Source of the DNA: DASSJM01 sp036280655
Lineage (GTDB): Bacteria > Actinomycetota > UBA4738 > HRBIN12
Assembly (NCBI GenBank): GCA_036280655.1
Contig: DASUQI010000006.1
Span: forward strand, 1-64,000
Reading direction: 5' to 3'
Length of the DNA stretch: 64,000 nt
Position 1 is the first letter of the stretch. Every line of letters begins with the position of its first letter. Below are positions 20,614 through 29,728 of the stretch, one piece after another. The notes under the pieces are model-generated. The model saw only the letters and a list, made by a program, of their open reading frames with translations, had not been told where the DNA came from and did not search any database. The translations under genes and the position numbers were made by a program.

Positions 20614-22808
20614 GTCGTCGACGCCCCCGTCGGGATGCGCCCGCGCACGGTCGTTCCCTCACCGGGTGACGATGCGACCTCGAGGTCGCCTCCGATCGCT
20701 TCGAGTCGGTCGGCCATCCCCTGCAGGCCGGTCCCCAAGCCGGCGTCGTCCGGATCGAACCCACGACCGTCGTCGACGACCGCGAACGTGAGCCGGCCGT
20801 TCTGCTGGGCGAGCGTCACGGTGGCGTGGGACGCCTCCGCGTACTTCGCCACGTTGTTGAGCGCCTCGAGCGCGCAGAAGTACACGGCGGCCTCGATCTC
20901 TTGCGGGTACCGGCCGACCGCGCCGGCCTCCACCGTCGTCGGCACCGCCGCCTTCCGTGCTTGCGCCTCGAGCGCGGCCGGAAGCCCCCGGTCCGCGAGG
21001 AGCGGCGGGTAGATCCCGCGCGCAAGATCCCGCAGGTCCTCGAGCGCGCCGGTCGCCGACCCCTGGATCGTCTCGAGCATCGCGCCCGCCTTCGCCGGGT
21101 CGCGTTCCACGATGCTCCGCGCGAGCTTCAGCTGCACCGTGAGCGCGACGAGCTGTTGCTGCGCCCCGTCGTGGAGGTTCCGCTCGATCTTCCGGCGCTC
21201 CTCGTCCTGGGCGGCGACGAGCCGCTGGCGCGACGCGCGGAGCTCCTCGATCAGCTTCACGTTGCGAAGGAGCAGGCCGGCCTGAGATGCGAGGTCGCGG
21301 ATCAGCTTCTCCTTCGCGGGATTCATCGGGTCGTTCGGCGGCATCGATACCGCGAGCGCGCCGAGCTCCTCGCTCCGGTCGACCACGGGCTCGAGGTGCT
21401 CGCCGGCACGGGGAAGGTCCTCGTCCGGCCAGCGCGCCTCCTCCACGAGTTCCGTCCCGATGCGGACGAGCACGCGGGCCTGGTTCGCGCCGGTGCCCTC
21501 GACGAGGAGCCGCGCCATCCGGGGGAGGACCTCCTCGGTCGCGTAGGTGTCGCCGACGCGATCCGAGAACGCGGTGAGCACCTCGTACGGCGTCGCCCGT
21601 TTCCCGTACACGATCCGGTCGGCCACCCGGCGCGCGCGGCGCCGGAGTGGTCCGATCAGCAGCCCGACGGCGACGCCGACGAGCAACAGCCCCCGCTCCC
21701 AGCCCGACAGCCCCGTCCCGAAGACACCGACGGGCAGGAGGAGGAGGACGAGGACCGCCACGAGCGTGATCGCGCCAGCGACGAGCGCGAAGACCACGGT
21801 CTTCTTGACGACGACGTCGAGGTCCCAGAGCCGGTACCGCAGGATCGCCACGAGGTATGCAACGGGGATGCCGACGACGACGGTGAAGGCGGTGAGGCCG
21901 AGGAGGATCCCGAACAGGACGTCACCCGCGTCGTCCCGGCCCTCGTTCAGCTGGAAGACGCTTCCGACGAAGATGATCACGAGGTTCAACGCGAAGAACG
22001 TCCCGACGATCCCGGCGACGAACGCCAGTACGCGCATCTGCTGACGCTCCTCGCCCGAGGAGCGCCGGAACCGGCGGACGACGGCCACGGGCGTCGAGAT
22101 CGCACCGGCCAACGCGACGAAGGTGCCGATCGTGATCAGGGTCGAACCCCGGGTGAACCCGGAGATCGCGAGCGGGTTCTCGTACAGGATCCCGTCCGTG
22201 ACCCAGTTGTTGAACGGACCGGGCCGGAACAGGAACCCGAGGATCGCGAGCGCCGTCCCCCCCACCAGGCCGACGACGGCCCAGCGCCACCGACGGCTCG
22301 GGAGGCGGCCGTCCGGATACAGCAGGAACAGCAAGGGGATCAACGCGAGCGGGTACAGCGCGTACTCGCCGAGGGTCGCCCAGAGGCCGATCAGCGGCAC
22401 GGATCCGGGCTCGACCTTCAGGCCGTAGATCACCACGCTCTGGGCCAACGACAGCACCGGGAAGGCGATACCGGTGATGAGGAACAGCCAGCCGGCCCAG
22501 TTCGTCGGCCGGCGCCACACGATCAGCACGCCGGTCCCGAGCCACAGCAGGAGGAACAGGACGAGCAGGACCGTGATGACCCAGAAGTCCCCGTCCGTCG
22601 AGTCGAGGTCGTCGCCGGAGGCGATGTCCTGTTCGAGCTCGGCCCGGACCTGCTCCATGCGCGGTGCCGAGGGGTCGCCGACCACGATGATCCGGTCCGG
22701 AGGGACCTCACCGTGGATCGAGACCTGGATCGCCCCGGCCGCGATCACGGACCCGACGCTGGCCACGAGGATCGCGACCGAGAGCATCCGGAGGGTGCCT
22801 CGCGTCAT
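20610..22808 (-). CDS. Membrane sensor histidine kinase, NarL/HisKA_3 type (array member 3)
   Basis: 732 residues, the longest of the set. Before the common sensor there is an extra N-terminal helix and a predicted extracytoplasmic segment of about 75 residues (acidic, including SGDDLDSTDGDFW). The common motifs then follow: LLYPDGRLPSRRWRW, YRLWDLDVVVKKTVV, a GAF-like region, IERNLHDGAQQQLVAL with its His, and an intact ATPase (ALNNVAKYA, DDGRGFDP, GTGLQGMADRL). The extra outer segment suggests a ligand input different from its siblings. Overlaps both neighbours by 4 bases. Confidence 0.92.
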   Translation of the reverse strand: MTRGTLRMLSVAILVASVGSVIAAGAIQVSIHGEVPPDRIIVVGDPSAPRMEQVRAELEQDIASGDDLDSTDGDFWVITVLLVLFLLLWLGTGVLIVWRRPTNWAGWLFLITGIAFPVLSLAQSVVIYGLKVEPGSVPLIGLWATLGEYALYPLALIPLLFLLYPDGRLPSRRWRWAVVGLVGGTALAILGFLFRPGPFNNWVTDGILYENPLAISGFTRGSTLITIGTFVALAGAISTPVAVVRRFRRSSGEERQQMRVLAFVAGIVGTFFALNLVIIFVGSVFQLNEGRDDAGDVLFGILLGLTAFTVVVGIPVAYLVAILRYRLWDLDVVVKKTVVFALVAGAITLVAVLVLLLLPVGVFGTGLSGWERGLLLVGVAVGLLIGPLRRRARRVADRIVYGKRATPYEVLTAFSDRVGDTYATEEVLPRMARLLVEGTGANQARVLVRIGTELVEEARWPDEDLPRAGEHLEPVVDRSEELGALAVSMPPNDPMNPAKEKLIRDLASQAGLLLRNVKLIEELRASRQRLVAAQDEERRKIERNLHDGAQQQLVALTVQLKLARSIVERDPAKAGAMLETIQGSATGALEDLRDLARGIYPPLLADRGLPAALEAQARKAAVPTTVEAGAVGRYPQEIEAAVYFCALEALNNVAKYAEASHATVTLAQQNGRLTFAVVDDGRGFDPDDAGLGTGLQGMADRLEAIGGDLEVASSPGEGTTVRGRIPTGASTT

Positions 22809-24931
22809 GCCAGGGCGTCCTCGAGCTTCGAGGCGGGGACCCGGCCGGAGACCGTGGTTCCCTCGCCGGGGGAGCTCTCGACCCCGATCGTCCCGCCGAG
22901 CGCGGCGATCCGGTCGGTCATGATCTGCATGCCCTCGCGGAGCTCGACGGTCGCCGGGTCGAACCCGGCGCCGTCGTCGCGGACCACGAAGGTGAGGGCA
23001 TCCGGTCCCTCGAGGCCGAGTCGGATCGTCACGTTCGCGCCCGGCGCGTGTCGATGGGCGTTCTGGAGCGCCTGCACGCAGCAGAAGTAGACGGCGTTCT
23101 CGGCCGCGGGGTCGAACCGTTTCGCGGCGACGCGCGGATCGATCTCGAGGGTGGCCCCGCCACCCGCCTTGCGCACGTGCGACTCGAGCGCCGCCGCGAG
23201 GCCCTTGTCGATGAGCAGCGGAGGGAAGATCCCGCGCGCCACGTCCCGAAGCTCGTCCAGTGCGTCGTTCGCCCGGACGCCGAGGTCGTCGAGCGAGCGC
23301 TGCACCCCGTCGGGATCAACGCTCACGCGTTCGGCGTCGGAGCCGACCTCGTCGCGGATCGCGGCGAGCTCGTTGCCGATCCCGTCGCGAAGCTCGCGCT
23401 CGAGCCGGCGACGTTGCGCGTCGCGAGCCGTGACGAGCCGCTCGCGCGAGCGCTCGATCTCCCGGGTCTGCGCGCCGAGCTCGCGCGCCTTGGTCTCGAG
23501 GTCGGCTGCGAGCCGCACGTTGTGGAGCGCGAGGCCCGCGTGGCCCGCCAGGTCCTCGAGCAACGCGCGCTCGGCCGGTCGCAGCGGCTCGTTGGCGGGT
23601 TTCTCGATCGCGATCTCGCCGATCCGCGAGCCGCCGTGCGTGACCGGCAACGCGAACGTGGGATCGCTCACCGCTCCGTCGGCCGGCCAAGCCACCGACC
23701 GCTCCGCTCCGTCCTCGAGCAGCAGCGTCACCCGGGCGCCGGTCCCGCCGACGCCGCGGGCCGCCGTCTCCGCCATGTCGGGCAGCACGTCGTCGACGGA
23801 CGGAACCTCCGCCATCCGGTGTCCGAAGGACGACATGACCTCGTACGGCGTGGCGCGCTTCCCATAGACGAGGCGGTTCGCGAAGCGCTGCAGCCGTTCC
23901 CGAGCGGGCTCGAAGGCGATCGCCACGGTGGCCGTCGCGGCGATCTGCAAGGCAGCGTTGGCGTCATCCCCCCCGAGGAGCGCGGCGACCCCGACGACGA
24001 TCGCGACGTAGGCGAGGGAGATGAACAGCGCGAGCCCCGCGTAGACGATCGTCTTCGAGATGACGAGGTCCACGTCGTACAGGCGGTAGCGGAAGATCGC
24101 CAGCGCGGTCGCGATGGGGATGCCGAGCGCGAGGATCAGGACGAAGGACCCCCACATCAGGTTCTCGACTACGGCGGCGCCGGTGCCCACCGCCACGTCG
24201 ATGAAGGCGTCGAGGAGGCTCATCGTGACGAAGATGCCCAGCGCCAGGAGGGCGACGAGCATCAGCCACTTCAGCTGCTGGCGCTCCTCGCCCCGCGAGC
24301 GGCGGTACCGGACGACGAGGGAGGCGATCGAGGCGACTGCCGAGACCAGGATCGCCGTAGTCCCAAGGTCGAAGAACAGGAACCGGAGCTCGTCGAGGAG
24401 CGGAACCCCGATGGGGTTGTCGATCGAGAACCGCCCCGGCTCTCCGTAGATCGAGCCCGGCCGGAGGACCAGCCAGACGAGGGAAAGCAACGCTCCTGCC
24501 AGCCAGAGCCACGCGATCCAGTTCCAGCGGCGTGTCGGAGGCCTGCCGGTCGGGAACAGGAGGAACAGCATGGGGATCGACATGACGGCGATGGCCGGCA
24601 TCGCGCTCGCGAACACCCCGGCCACCTCGGTGCCCGGCAGGCTCGCCACGTAGGGGGTTTCGAACGCGGCCAGCAGGTAGCCCTCCGCCGGCAGGCCAAG
24701 GGCGCCAGCCGCGCCGATCCCCAGGAAGATCCAGCCGATCGTGTTCCCCGTGCGGGTGATGATCAGCCGCCCCAGTGTCGAGAACCCGCCTACGACCGCG
24801 ATCGTCGCAACCCCGAAGAGAAGGTCGGGGGGTTGCGAGTCCCCGCCGAGAACGGCCGCCGTCGTGGCCAGGACCAGGATGGCGATCGAGGCCAGGTGGA
24901 CGATGCGCGCGAACCGAGCGCTCCGGCTCAC
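22805..24931 (-). CDS. Histidine kinase-like protein lacking the phospho-acceptor His (array member 4)
   Basis: 708 residues. The sensor (TGNTIGWIFLGIG, LLFPTGRPPTRRWNW, YRLYDVDLVISKTIV) and GAF-like region are like the other members. In the phosphorylation box the sequence is LERELRDGIGNELAAI: R515 stands where the others have His. The N-box has CVQALQNAHRH, with Gln instead of the usual Glu. The remaining ATP motifs (RDDGAGFDP, SSPGEGTTV) are kept. It probably binds ATP but cannot autophosphorylate on His, and may regulate the other kinases. Start is GTG, overlapping the stop of member 5 in GTGA; a longer frame into member 5 is rejected. Confidence 0.88.
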   Translation of the reverse strand: MSRSARFARIVHLASIAILVLATTAAVLGGDSQPPDLLFGVATIAVVGGFSTLGRLIITRTGNTIGWIFLGIGAAGALGLPAEGYLLAAFETPYVASLPGTEVAGVFASAMPAIAVMSIPMLFLLFPTGRPPTRRWNWIAWLWLAGALLSLVWLVLRPGSIYGEPGRFSIDNPIGVPLLDELRFLFFDLGTTAILVSAVASIASLVVRYRRSRGEERQQLKWLMLVALLALGIFVTMSLLDAFIDVAVGTGAAVVENLMWGSFVLILALGIPIATALAIFRYRLYDVDLVISKTIVYAGLALFISLAYVAIVVGVAALLGGDDANAALQIAATATVAIAFEPARERLQRFANRLVYGKRATPYEVMSSFGHRMAEVPSVDDVLPDMAETAARGVGGTGARVTLLLEDGAERSVAWPADGAVSDPTFALPVTHGGSRIGEIAIEKPANEPLRPAERALLEDLAGHAGLALHNVRLAADLETKARELGAQTREIERSRERLVTARDAQRRRLERELRDGIGNELAAIRDEVGSDAERVSVDPDGVQRSLDDLGVRANDALDELRDVARGIFPPLLIDKGLAAALESHVRKAGGGATLEIDPRVAAKRFDPAAENAVYFCCVQALQNAHRHAPGANVTIRLGLEGPDALTFVVRDDGAGFDPATVELREGMQIMTDRIAALGGTIGVESSPGEGTTVSGRVPASKLEDALA

Positions 24932-27069
24932 GCCACCATCTCCCGATCCAGTGGGACGCGTCCCCGAACGGTGGTCCCCGCTCCCAGGCTCGAGCGGACC
25001 TCGACCTCTCCGCCGATCGCGGAGAGGCGATCCTGCATGTTCTGCAGCCCGGAGCCGGTCGACGCCTCGTCGTCGAACCCGACGCCGTCGTCCCGAACCT
25101 CGAACGCGAGATGACCGTCGTCGCGGCCGAGCCGAACGTCGACGTGGGAGGCTCGCGCGTACTTCTGCGCGTTCTGCATGGCCTCGAGGCACACGAAGTA
25201 CACGGCCGCCTCGGTCTCGATCGCGAGCCGTTCGACGCCGTGCGCGTTCACTGCGACCGGTGCTCCGGCCGCACGTGCCTGCTCCTCGAGCGCCGCCGCG
25301 ATCCCGTGCTCCTCCAGCGTCGCGGGGTAGATCCCGCTCGCGAGGTCGAGCAGGGTCGCCCGGGCGAGCTCGGTCTGGCCCCTGAGCTCGAGGAGCATCC
25401 CTTCGGCTTCTTCGATCTTGCCGCTCGCCGTGAGGCCCTTCGCCAAACGCAGCTTCACGGCGAGCGCGACGAGATGCTGCTGCGCTCCGTCGTGGATGTT
25501 GCGTTCGAGCCGGCGGCGTTCGGCGTCGTGCGCGGCCACGATCCTCGTGCGCGACGCCCGCAGCTCGTCGGCTCGGACCGACAGCTCGTCGATCCGCTCC
25601 TGGAGCTCGCTCGTCAGACTGACGTTGCGCACGACGACGCCGGCCTGGGACACGAGGTCCTGCAGGAGCTTGTCCTCGGGGCCGGAGAGCGGTTCCCCAG
25701 GGGGCTTGCGGACCCGGATCTCACCCAGGACCTTCCCCTGATGGTTGACCTCGACCACGCGATCGGGGGTCTCGATCGGCGCGGTGTCACCCGGCCAGGT
25801 GGCTGCCACGTGCAACTCGCCACCCGTCGTGAGCCAGAGCTCGGTCCGTTCGGCGCCGGTGCCTTCGGCGATCACCCTGGCCATCCGCGGAAGGAGGTCC
25901 TCGTCCGCGTAGGTCTCACCGACCCGGTCGCTGAACCGGGCGAGTACCTCGTACGGCTCGGCGCGGCGACCGAACACCAGCCGGTTCGCCAGCCGGGTCG
26001 CCCATCGCCGTACCGGCTGGAACAGCGCCGCGACGATGCCGGTGGCCACGATCGAGAGCAGGAGCGAGTCGCCGCCGACGAGGCCGGAGAGGCCCGCGAC
26101 GACGCCGGCGTAGACGACGGTGACGAAGCCGACCAGCACGGCGTAGACGACCGTCTTGCGGATCACGAGGTTGAGGTCGTAGAGGTGGTAGCGGAAGACG
26201 GCGACGGCCGTCGCTACTGGGATGCCGATCGCGAGGACCGCGACGAGGGCGATCATGAGGACATCCGCGATCGGCTTCGCCCAGTCGGCGCTCTCGCTCA
26301 GCGGTCCGAAGACCAACAGGAGCACGAGACAGGCGGTCGCGAAGCCGCCGACCGCGAAGAGCCAACGGATCTGCTGCCGCTCGTCGGCATCGACGTTCCG
26401 ATACCGGACGACGAGTGACGCGAACGCGACGAAGCCGCTCACGAGGACGGTGATCGCGCTGAGCGCGAGCAGAACGCCGAGGATCGGATCGAGAGCCTCG
26501 ACCGCGAACGGGTTCGTGGCGACCGACGATCCGGCCGACTCCTCCGGCCGGTACGCGTAGGGCTGAAGAGCGAACCCAACCACCGTCACGATCGAGGAGA
26601 TCAGGTACGCGCGCCAGGGCCATCGCCACGTGCGAGAGGGAAGGTGTCCCATCGGGAACAGGTAGAACACGGAGACGAACAGCAGCAACGTCAGGAAGAA
26701 CGGCCACTGGGAGAACCAGTACGCGAGATCGGCGTATCCGGCGCCCCTGGGGATGCCGTAGTCGGACAGGTCGGCCGCCAGCTGCGAGACCCAGAAGCTC
26801 GCGGGGAGCGCCAGGTAGATCCACCCGATCGGATTGCCGGCTCGCGCGGCGATGAGTGCCCCGATGAAGGCCATCGCGAGTGTCCCGATCGCCGCCGGGA
26901 TCGCGAGCTCCGCGTCCTGCGGTTGCCAGGTCCCCAGGGCGACGCTGAGCACGAACGAGGCGACGAGCGCGGCCGCCGCCACCCCGAACAGCGACCACGC
27001 CAAGACCGAGCGCCCCGTCGGGCGCTCGGACCGGGCAGGCCGGTCGACGGCGTGTGGGACTGAGCTCAC
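24928..27069 (-). CDS. Membrane sensor histidine kinase, NarL/HisKA_3 type (array member 5, first gene of operon)
   Basis: 713 residues. A cytoplasmic N-terminal stretch of ~25 residues precedes the polytopic sensor (AGNPIGWIYLALPAS, YLFPMGHLPSRTWRW, YHLYDLNLVIRKTVV). A GAF-like region and a short coiled segment (LQERIDELSVRADELRASR) lead to LERNIHDGAQQHLVAL with its His. The ATPase is intact (AMQNAQKYA, RDDGVGFDD, GSGLQNMQDRL). GTG at 27069 was chosen for the excellent AGGAAGGA seven bases upstream. It is the promoter-proximal gene of the array and is divergent from the universal stress protein gene across a 174-base gap. Confidence 0.92.
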   Translation of the reverse strand: MSSVPHAVDRPARSERPTGRSVLAWSLFGVAAAALVASFVLSVALGTWQPQDAELAIPAAIGTLAMAFIGALIAARAGNPIGWIYLALPASFWVSQLAADLSDYGIPRGAGYADLAYWFSQWPFFLTLLLFVSVFYLFPMGHLPSRTWRWPWRAYLISSIVTVVGFALQPYAYRPEESAGSSVATNPFAVEALDPILGVLLALSAITVLVSGFVAFASLVVRYRNVDADERQQIRWLFAVGGFATACLVLLLVFGPLSESADWAKPIADVLMIALVAVLAIGIPVATAVAVFRYHLYDLNLVIRKTVVYAVLVGFVTVVYAGVVAGLSGLVGGDSLLLSIVATGIVAALFQPVRRWATRLANRLVFGRRAEPYEVLARFSDRVGETYADEDLLPRMARVIAEGTGAERTELWLTTGGELHVAATWPGDTAPIETPDRVVEVNHQGKVLGEIRVRKPPGEPLSGPEDKLLQDLVSQAGVVVRNVSLTSELQERIDELSVRADELRASRTRIVAAHDAERRRLERNIHDGAQQHLVALAVKLRLAKGLTASGKIEEAEGMLLELRGQTELARATLLDLASGIYPATLEEHGIAAALEEQARAAGAPVAVNAHGVERLAIETEAAVYFVCLEAMQNAQKYARASHVDVRLGRDDGHLAFEVRDDGVGFDDEASTGSGLQNMQDRLSAIGGEVEVRSSLGAGTTVRGRVPLDREMVA

Positions 27070-27243
27070 GTTCGAATCCTTCCTCTTCGGCCCCGACGGG
27101 CCAAGGGGGGCGGCCACCGGAAGCGGCGCGGGAGCCACGTGCCCCGAAGGGGTGGTGGCATCCCCCAGATGTTGTGGTGCCGGCCGGGTCGAACCTGGCC
27201 GCGGCGGCCCCTACGGTAACGAGAACGAAGGAGGCGAACCGCA

Positions 27244-27651
27244 GTGAAGAAGATCCTGGTGGGAACGGACACCTCGGCCTCGGCCGACCTCGCCGTCGAG
27301 GAGGCGGCGCGGCTCGCCAGGTCGAGCGACGCCGAGCTGCTCGTGCTGCAGGTCCGGGCGGGCGAGGCCGCGCTCGACGCGGCCGATCCGAGGAAGACCG
27401 CCGACCCCGACCGCTACCTGGCCCGGATGCGTGAGCGCTTCCCGGGCCTGAGCATCCGGAGCTGGTCCGAGCGAGGCGACCCGGCCGACCGGATCGTCGG
27501 GGTCGCGGAGGACGAGCACGTCGAGACGATCGTGCTCGGCAACCGCGGGACCCACGGCTGGTGGTGGCGGGTTCGAGACAGCGTCCCGAACGTCGTCCTG
27601 CGCCGTGCGCCGTGCTCGGTGCTGATCGTCGACACGCGGGCGGCCCAGTGA
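27244..27651 (+). CDS. Universal stress protein (UspA family)
   Basis: 135-residue single Usp domain. It opens MKKILVGTDTSASADLAVEE, the typical beta1 and ATP-loop entry, and ends with GNRGTHGWWW and PCSVLIVDT, where the Gly-rich nucleotide-binding segment normally lies. Usp proteins bind ATP and help cells survive stress. GTG start with AAGGAGG upstream. It lies between the divergent kinase array and the convergent LuxR-type regulator, which suggests it belongs to the stress output of this island. Confidence 0.88.
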   Translation: MKKILVGTDTSASADLAVEEAARLARSSDAELLVLQVRAGEAALDAADPRKTADPDRYLARMRERFPGLSIRSWSERGDPADRIVGVAEDEHVETIVLGNRGTHGWWWRVRDSVPNVVLRRAPCSVLIVDTRAAQ

Positions 27652-27668
27652 CGCGAGGACGCGCCGGC

Positions 27669-28337
27669 TCAGGCCGGCGTGGAGTCGTGCAGGAACGCGA
27701 GCACCGCCATGACGCGGCGGTGGACGTCGACCTCCTCGGAGAGGCCGAGCTTGTGGAACAGCGAGTTGATGTGCTTCTCGACGGCCCGTTCGGTGAGGAA
27801 CATCGACTTGGCGATCGCGGCGTTGTTCTTGCCCTGCGCCATGTTCTCGAGCACCTCGCGCTCGCGGTCGGTGAGGGTCGCGAGCGGCGAGTGCGCCATC
27901 CGGTCCTTCGCGGCGACGAGCGCCTCTACGACCTTCGGATCCAGGACGGACCCGCCCTTCGCGACCTCGTTCAGGGCCCGGACGATCTCGTCGAGATCGG
28001 AGACCCGTTCCTTGAGGAGGTACCCCAAGCCTGCGGCTCCGTCCTTCAGGAGCTCGAACGCGTACTCCTCCTCGGCGAACTGCGAGAGCACGACGACGCC
28101 GATGTCCGGGTGGTCGGCGCGGATGCGCCGGGCGGCGTCGATCCCCTCGGTGGTGTTCGAGGGCGGCATCCGGATGTCGGTGAGCACGACCTCGGGCTCG
28201 AACTCCTCGACGGCCGCGAGCAGCTCGTCGAGCGACTCGGCCGTCCCGACGAGCTCGACCTCGTCCGAGGCCTGCAGGAGCGCCGCCGTACCCTCTCGGA
28301 CGAGGTAGTTATCCTCGGCGAAGACCACGCGCACCAT
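27669..28337 (-). CDS. NarL/LuxR-type response regulator
   Basis: 222 residues. Receiver domain VRVVFAEDNYLVREG, with phospho-acceptor Asp in VVLTDIRMPP and Lys in GYLLKERV. The C-terminal LuxR helix-turn-helix is LTDREREVLENMAQGKNN, then AERAVEKHINSLFHKLG-like recognition sequence. This is the standard partner type for HisKA_3 kinases, so it is the best candidate DNA-binding output of the adjacent arrays. ATG 28337 was chosen because the receiver begins at once and a -10-like hexamer lies 6 bases upstream, suggesting a leaderless message; a longer start at 28370 has no ribosome site. Confidence 0.9.
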   Translation of the reverse strand: MVRVVFAEDNYLVREGTAALLQASDEVELVGTAESLDELLAAVEEFEPEVVLTDIRMPPSNTTEGIDAARRIRADHPDIGVVVLSQFAEEEYAFELLKDGAAGLGYLLKERVSDLDEIVRALNEVAKGGSVLDPKVVEALVAAKDRMAHSPLATLTDREREVLENMAQGKNNAAIAKSMFLTERAVEKHINSLFHKLGLSEEVDVHRRVMAVLAFLHDSTPA

Positions 28338-28343
28338 GCGCGA

Positions 28344-28370
28344 ATCGTACAGGGGGGTCGGGGGGCTCAA
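28344..28370 (-). promoter_or_regulatory. Candidate leaderless promoter of the LuxR-type regulator
   Basis: On the minus strand TTGAGC (28365-28370) and TGTACGAT, with the hexamer TACGAT at 28344-28349, are separated by 15 bases. Transcription would begin at about the A of the ATG at 28337. The spacer is short, so this is tentative. Confidence 0.4.
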
Positions 28371-28429
28371 GGAGTGAGCGCGAACGCGCGAACGGTAGCC
28401 CCCCGCGAGCCGGTGGGGGGAGGACCCAC

Positions 28430-29728
28430 GTGACCGTCAGGGTGGTGCTCGGGGAGGACAACGTCCTCGTCCGGGAGGGTGTCCGAGCGCTGCTCGACTC
28501 CTACGAGGACGTCGAGGTGGTCGGCGTGGCCGAGGACGCCCCCACACTGCTGCAGGCGGCCGAGGCGCACACCCCCGACGTCGTCGTGACCGACATCAAG
28601 ATGCCCCCGAACTTCCAGCTCGAGGGCATCGACTGCGCGCACGCGATCCGCGAGAAGCATCCGGGGACCGGCGTCGTCGTCCTGTCGGCGCACGACGACG
28701 AGGCGTACGCGATCGCGCTGCTCGGCAAGGGGCAGAGCGGCCTCGCGTACCTGCTCAAGGACCGGATCGCCCAGGGCGACGAGCTCGTGCGCGCGATCCG
28801 CGAGGTGGCGGCCGGGGGCAGCGCCGTCGACCCCACGATCGCCGAGCGGCTCTCGGGCCGCCGCGACACCGCCGAACACGACCGCGCGATCCTGGACATG
28901 ATGTCGCAGGGCCTCGGCTACGAGCAGATGGCGGCCTCGCTCGGGACGACGCAGGAGGCCGTCGATCGCACCGTCACCGAGCTCTTCCAGCGCATGGCCG
29001 TGCAGGCCGAGGGGGGCGGCGCGGCCGCCGTCGACGAGCTGAAGCGGCTCCACGCCGCGGTGGTGCAGAAGGAGGCGGCCGCGACCGCGTTCCGGTCGTT
29101 CGTCCCCGAGCAGGTCGCGGCCAAGCTCCAGGCCTCGGGCGCGACCGAGCTCCGCGAGGAGCTCGAGGTGACGATCCTGTTCTCCGACGTCCGCGGCTAC
29201 TCGACGCTCGCCGAGCGACTCGCGCCGTCGGAGGTCGCGGAGCTGGTAGGCCATCACCTCGCCGCGATGGCCGAGGTCATCATCGGCGAGGGCGGCATGG
29301 TGGATCAGTTCGTCGGCGACGCGATCATGGCGGTGTTCGGCGCCCCCGAGTCGATCGAGGACCACGCCGAGCGTGCGATACGGTGCGCGCTCGCGATGCA
29401 GTCCCGGCAGCAGGAGCTGAACCGCGAGGTGACCGGCGACGGCCGCCCCCCGATCGCGATGGGGATCGGCATCAACACGGGCCGGGTCGTGGCCGGCACC
29501 GTCGGCGGTGCCGGCCGGCTCGAGTACACGGTGGTCGGCGACGCCGTGAACGTCGCCGCGCGACTCCAGTCCGAGGCCGGCGGCGGCGAGATCGTCGCGA
29601 GCGCCAGCACGATGGCGGCGGCACCGGACGTCGCGGCCGAACCGATCGGCGCGCGCCAGATGAAGGGCCGGGAGGAACCGGTGGAAGTCTTCCGGGTGCG
29701 CATCGACGAGCTCGAGGGGGCGCCGTGA
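28430..29728 (+). CDS. Response regulator with LuxR-like HTH remnant and class III nucleotide cyclase domain
   Basis: 432 residues in three parts. Residues 1-125 are a receiver (LGEDNVLVREG, Asp in VVVTDIKMPP, Lys in AYLLKDR). Residues ~145-190 resemble a LuxR helix-turn-helix (ILDMMSQGLGYEQMAASLG). Residues ~245-420 are a class III cyclase: metal Asps D253 in FSDVRGYS and D297 in FVGDAIMAVFG, transition-state Asn and Arg in GDAVNVAARL. The position that normally holds the purine-selecting Lys is Q293 (VDQFVGD). It is expected to make cAMP or cGMP in response to phosphorylation, with purine choice uncertain. GTG start with GGAGG upstream; its stop overlaps the next kinase start by 4 bases. 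Confidence 0.88.
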   Translation: MTVRVVLGEDNVLVREGVRALLDSYEDVEVVGVAEDAPTLLQAAEAHTPDVVVTDIKMPPNFQLEGIDCAHAIREKHPGTGVVVLSAHDDEAYAIALLGKGQSGLAYLLKDRIAQGDELVRAIREVAAGGSAVDPTIAERLSGRRDTAEHDRAILDMMSQGLGYEQMAASLGTTQEAVDRTVTELFQRMAVQAEGGGAAAVDELKRLHAAVVQKEAAATAFRSFVPEQVAAKLQASGATELREELEVTILFSDVRGYSTLAERLAPSEVAELVGHHLAAMAEVIIGEGGMVDQFVGDAIMAVFGAPESIEDHAERAIRCALAMQSRQQELNREVTGDGRPPIAMGIGINTGRVVAGTVGGAGRLEYTVVGDAVNVAARLQSEAGGGEIVASASTMAAAPDVAAEPIGARQMKGREEPVEVFRVRIDELEGAP

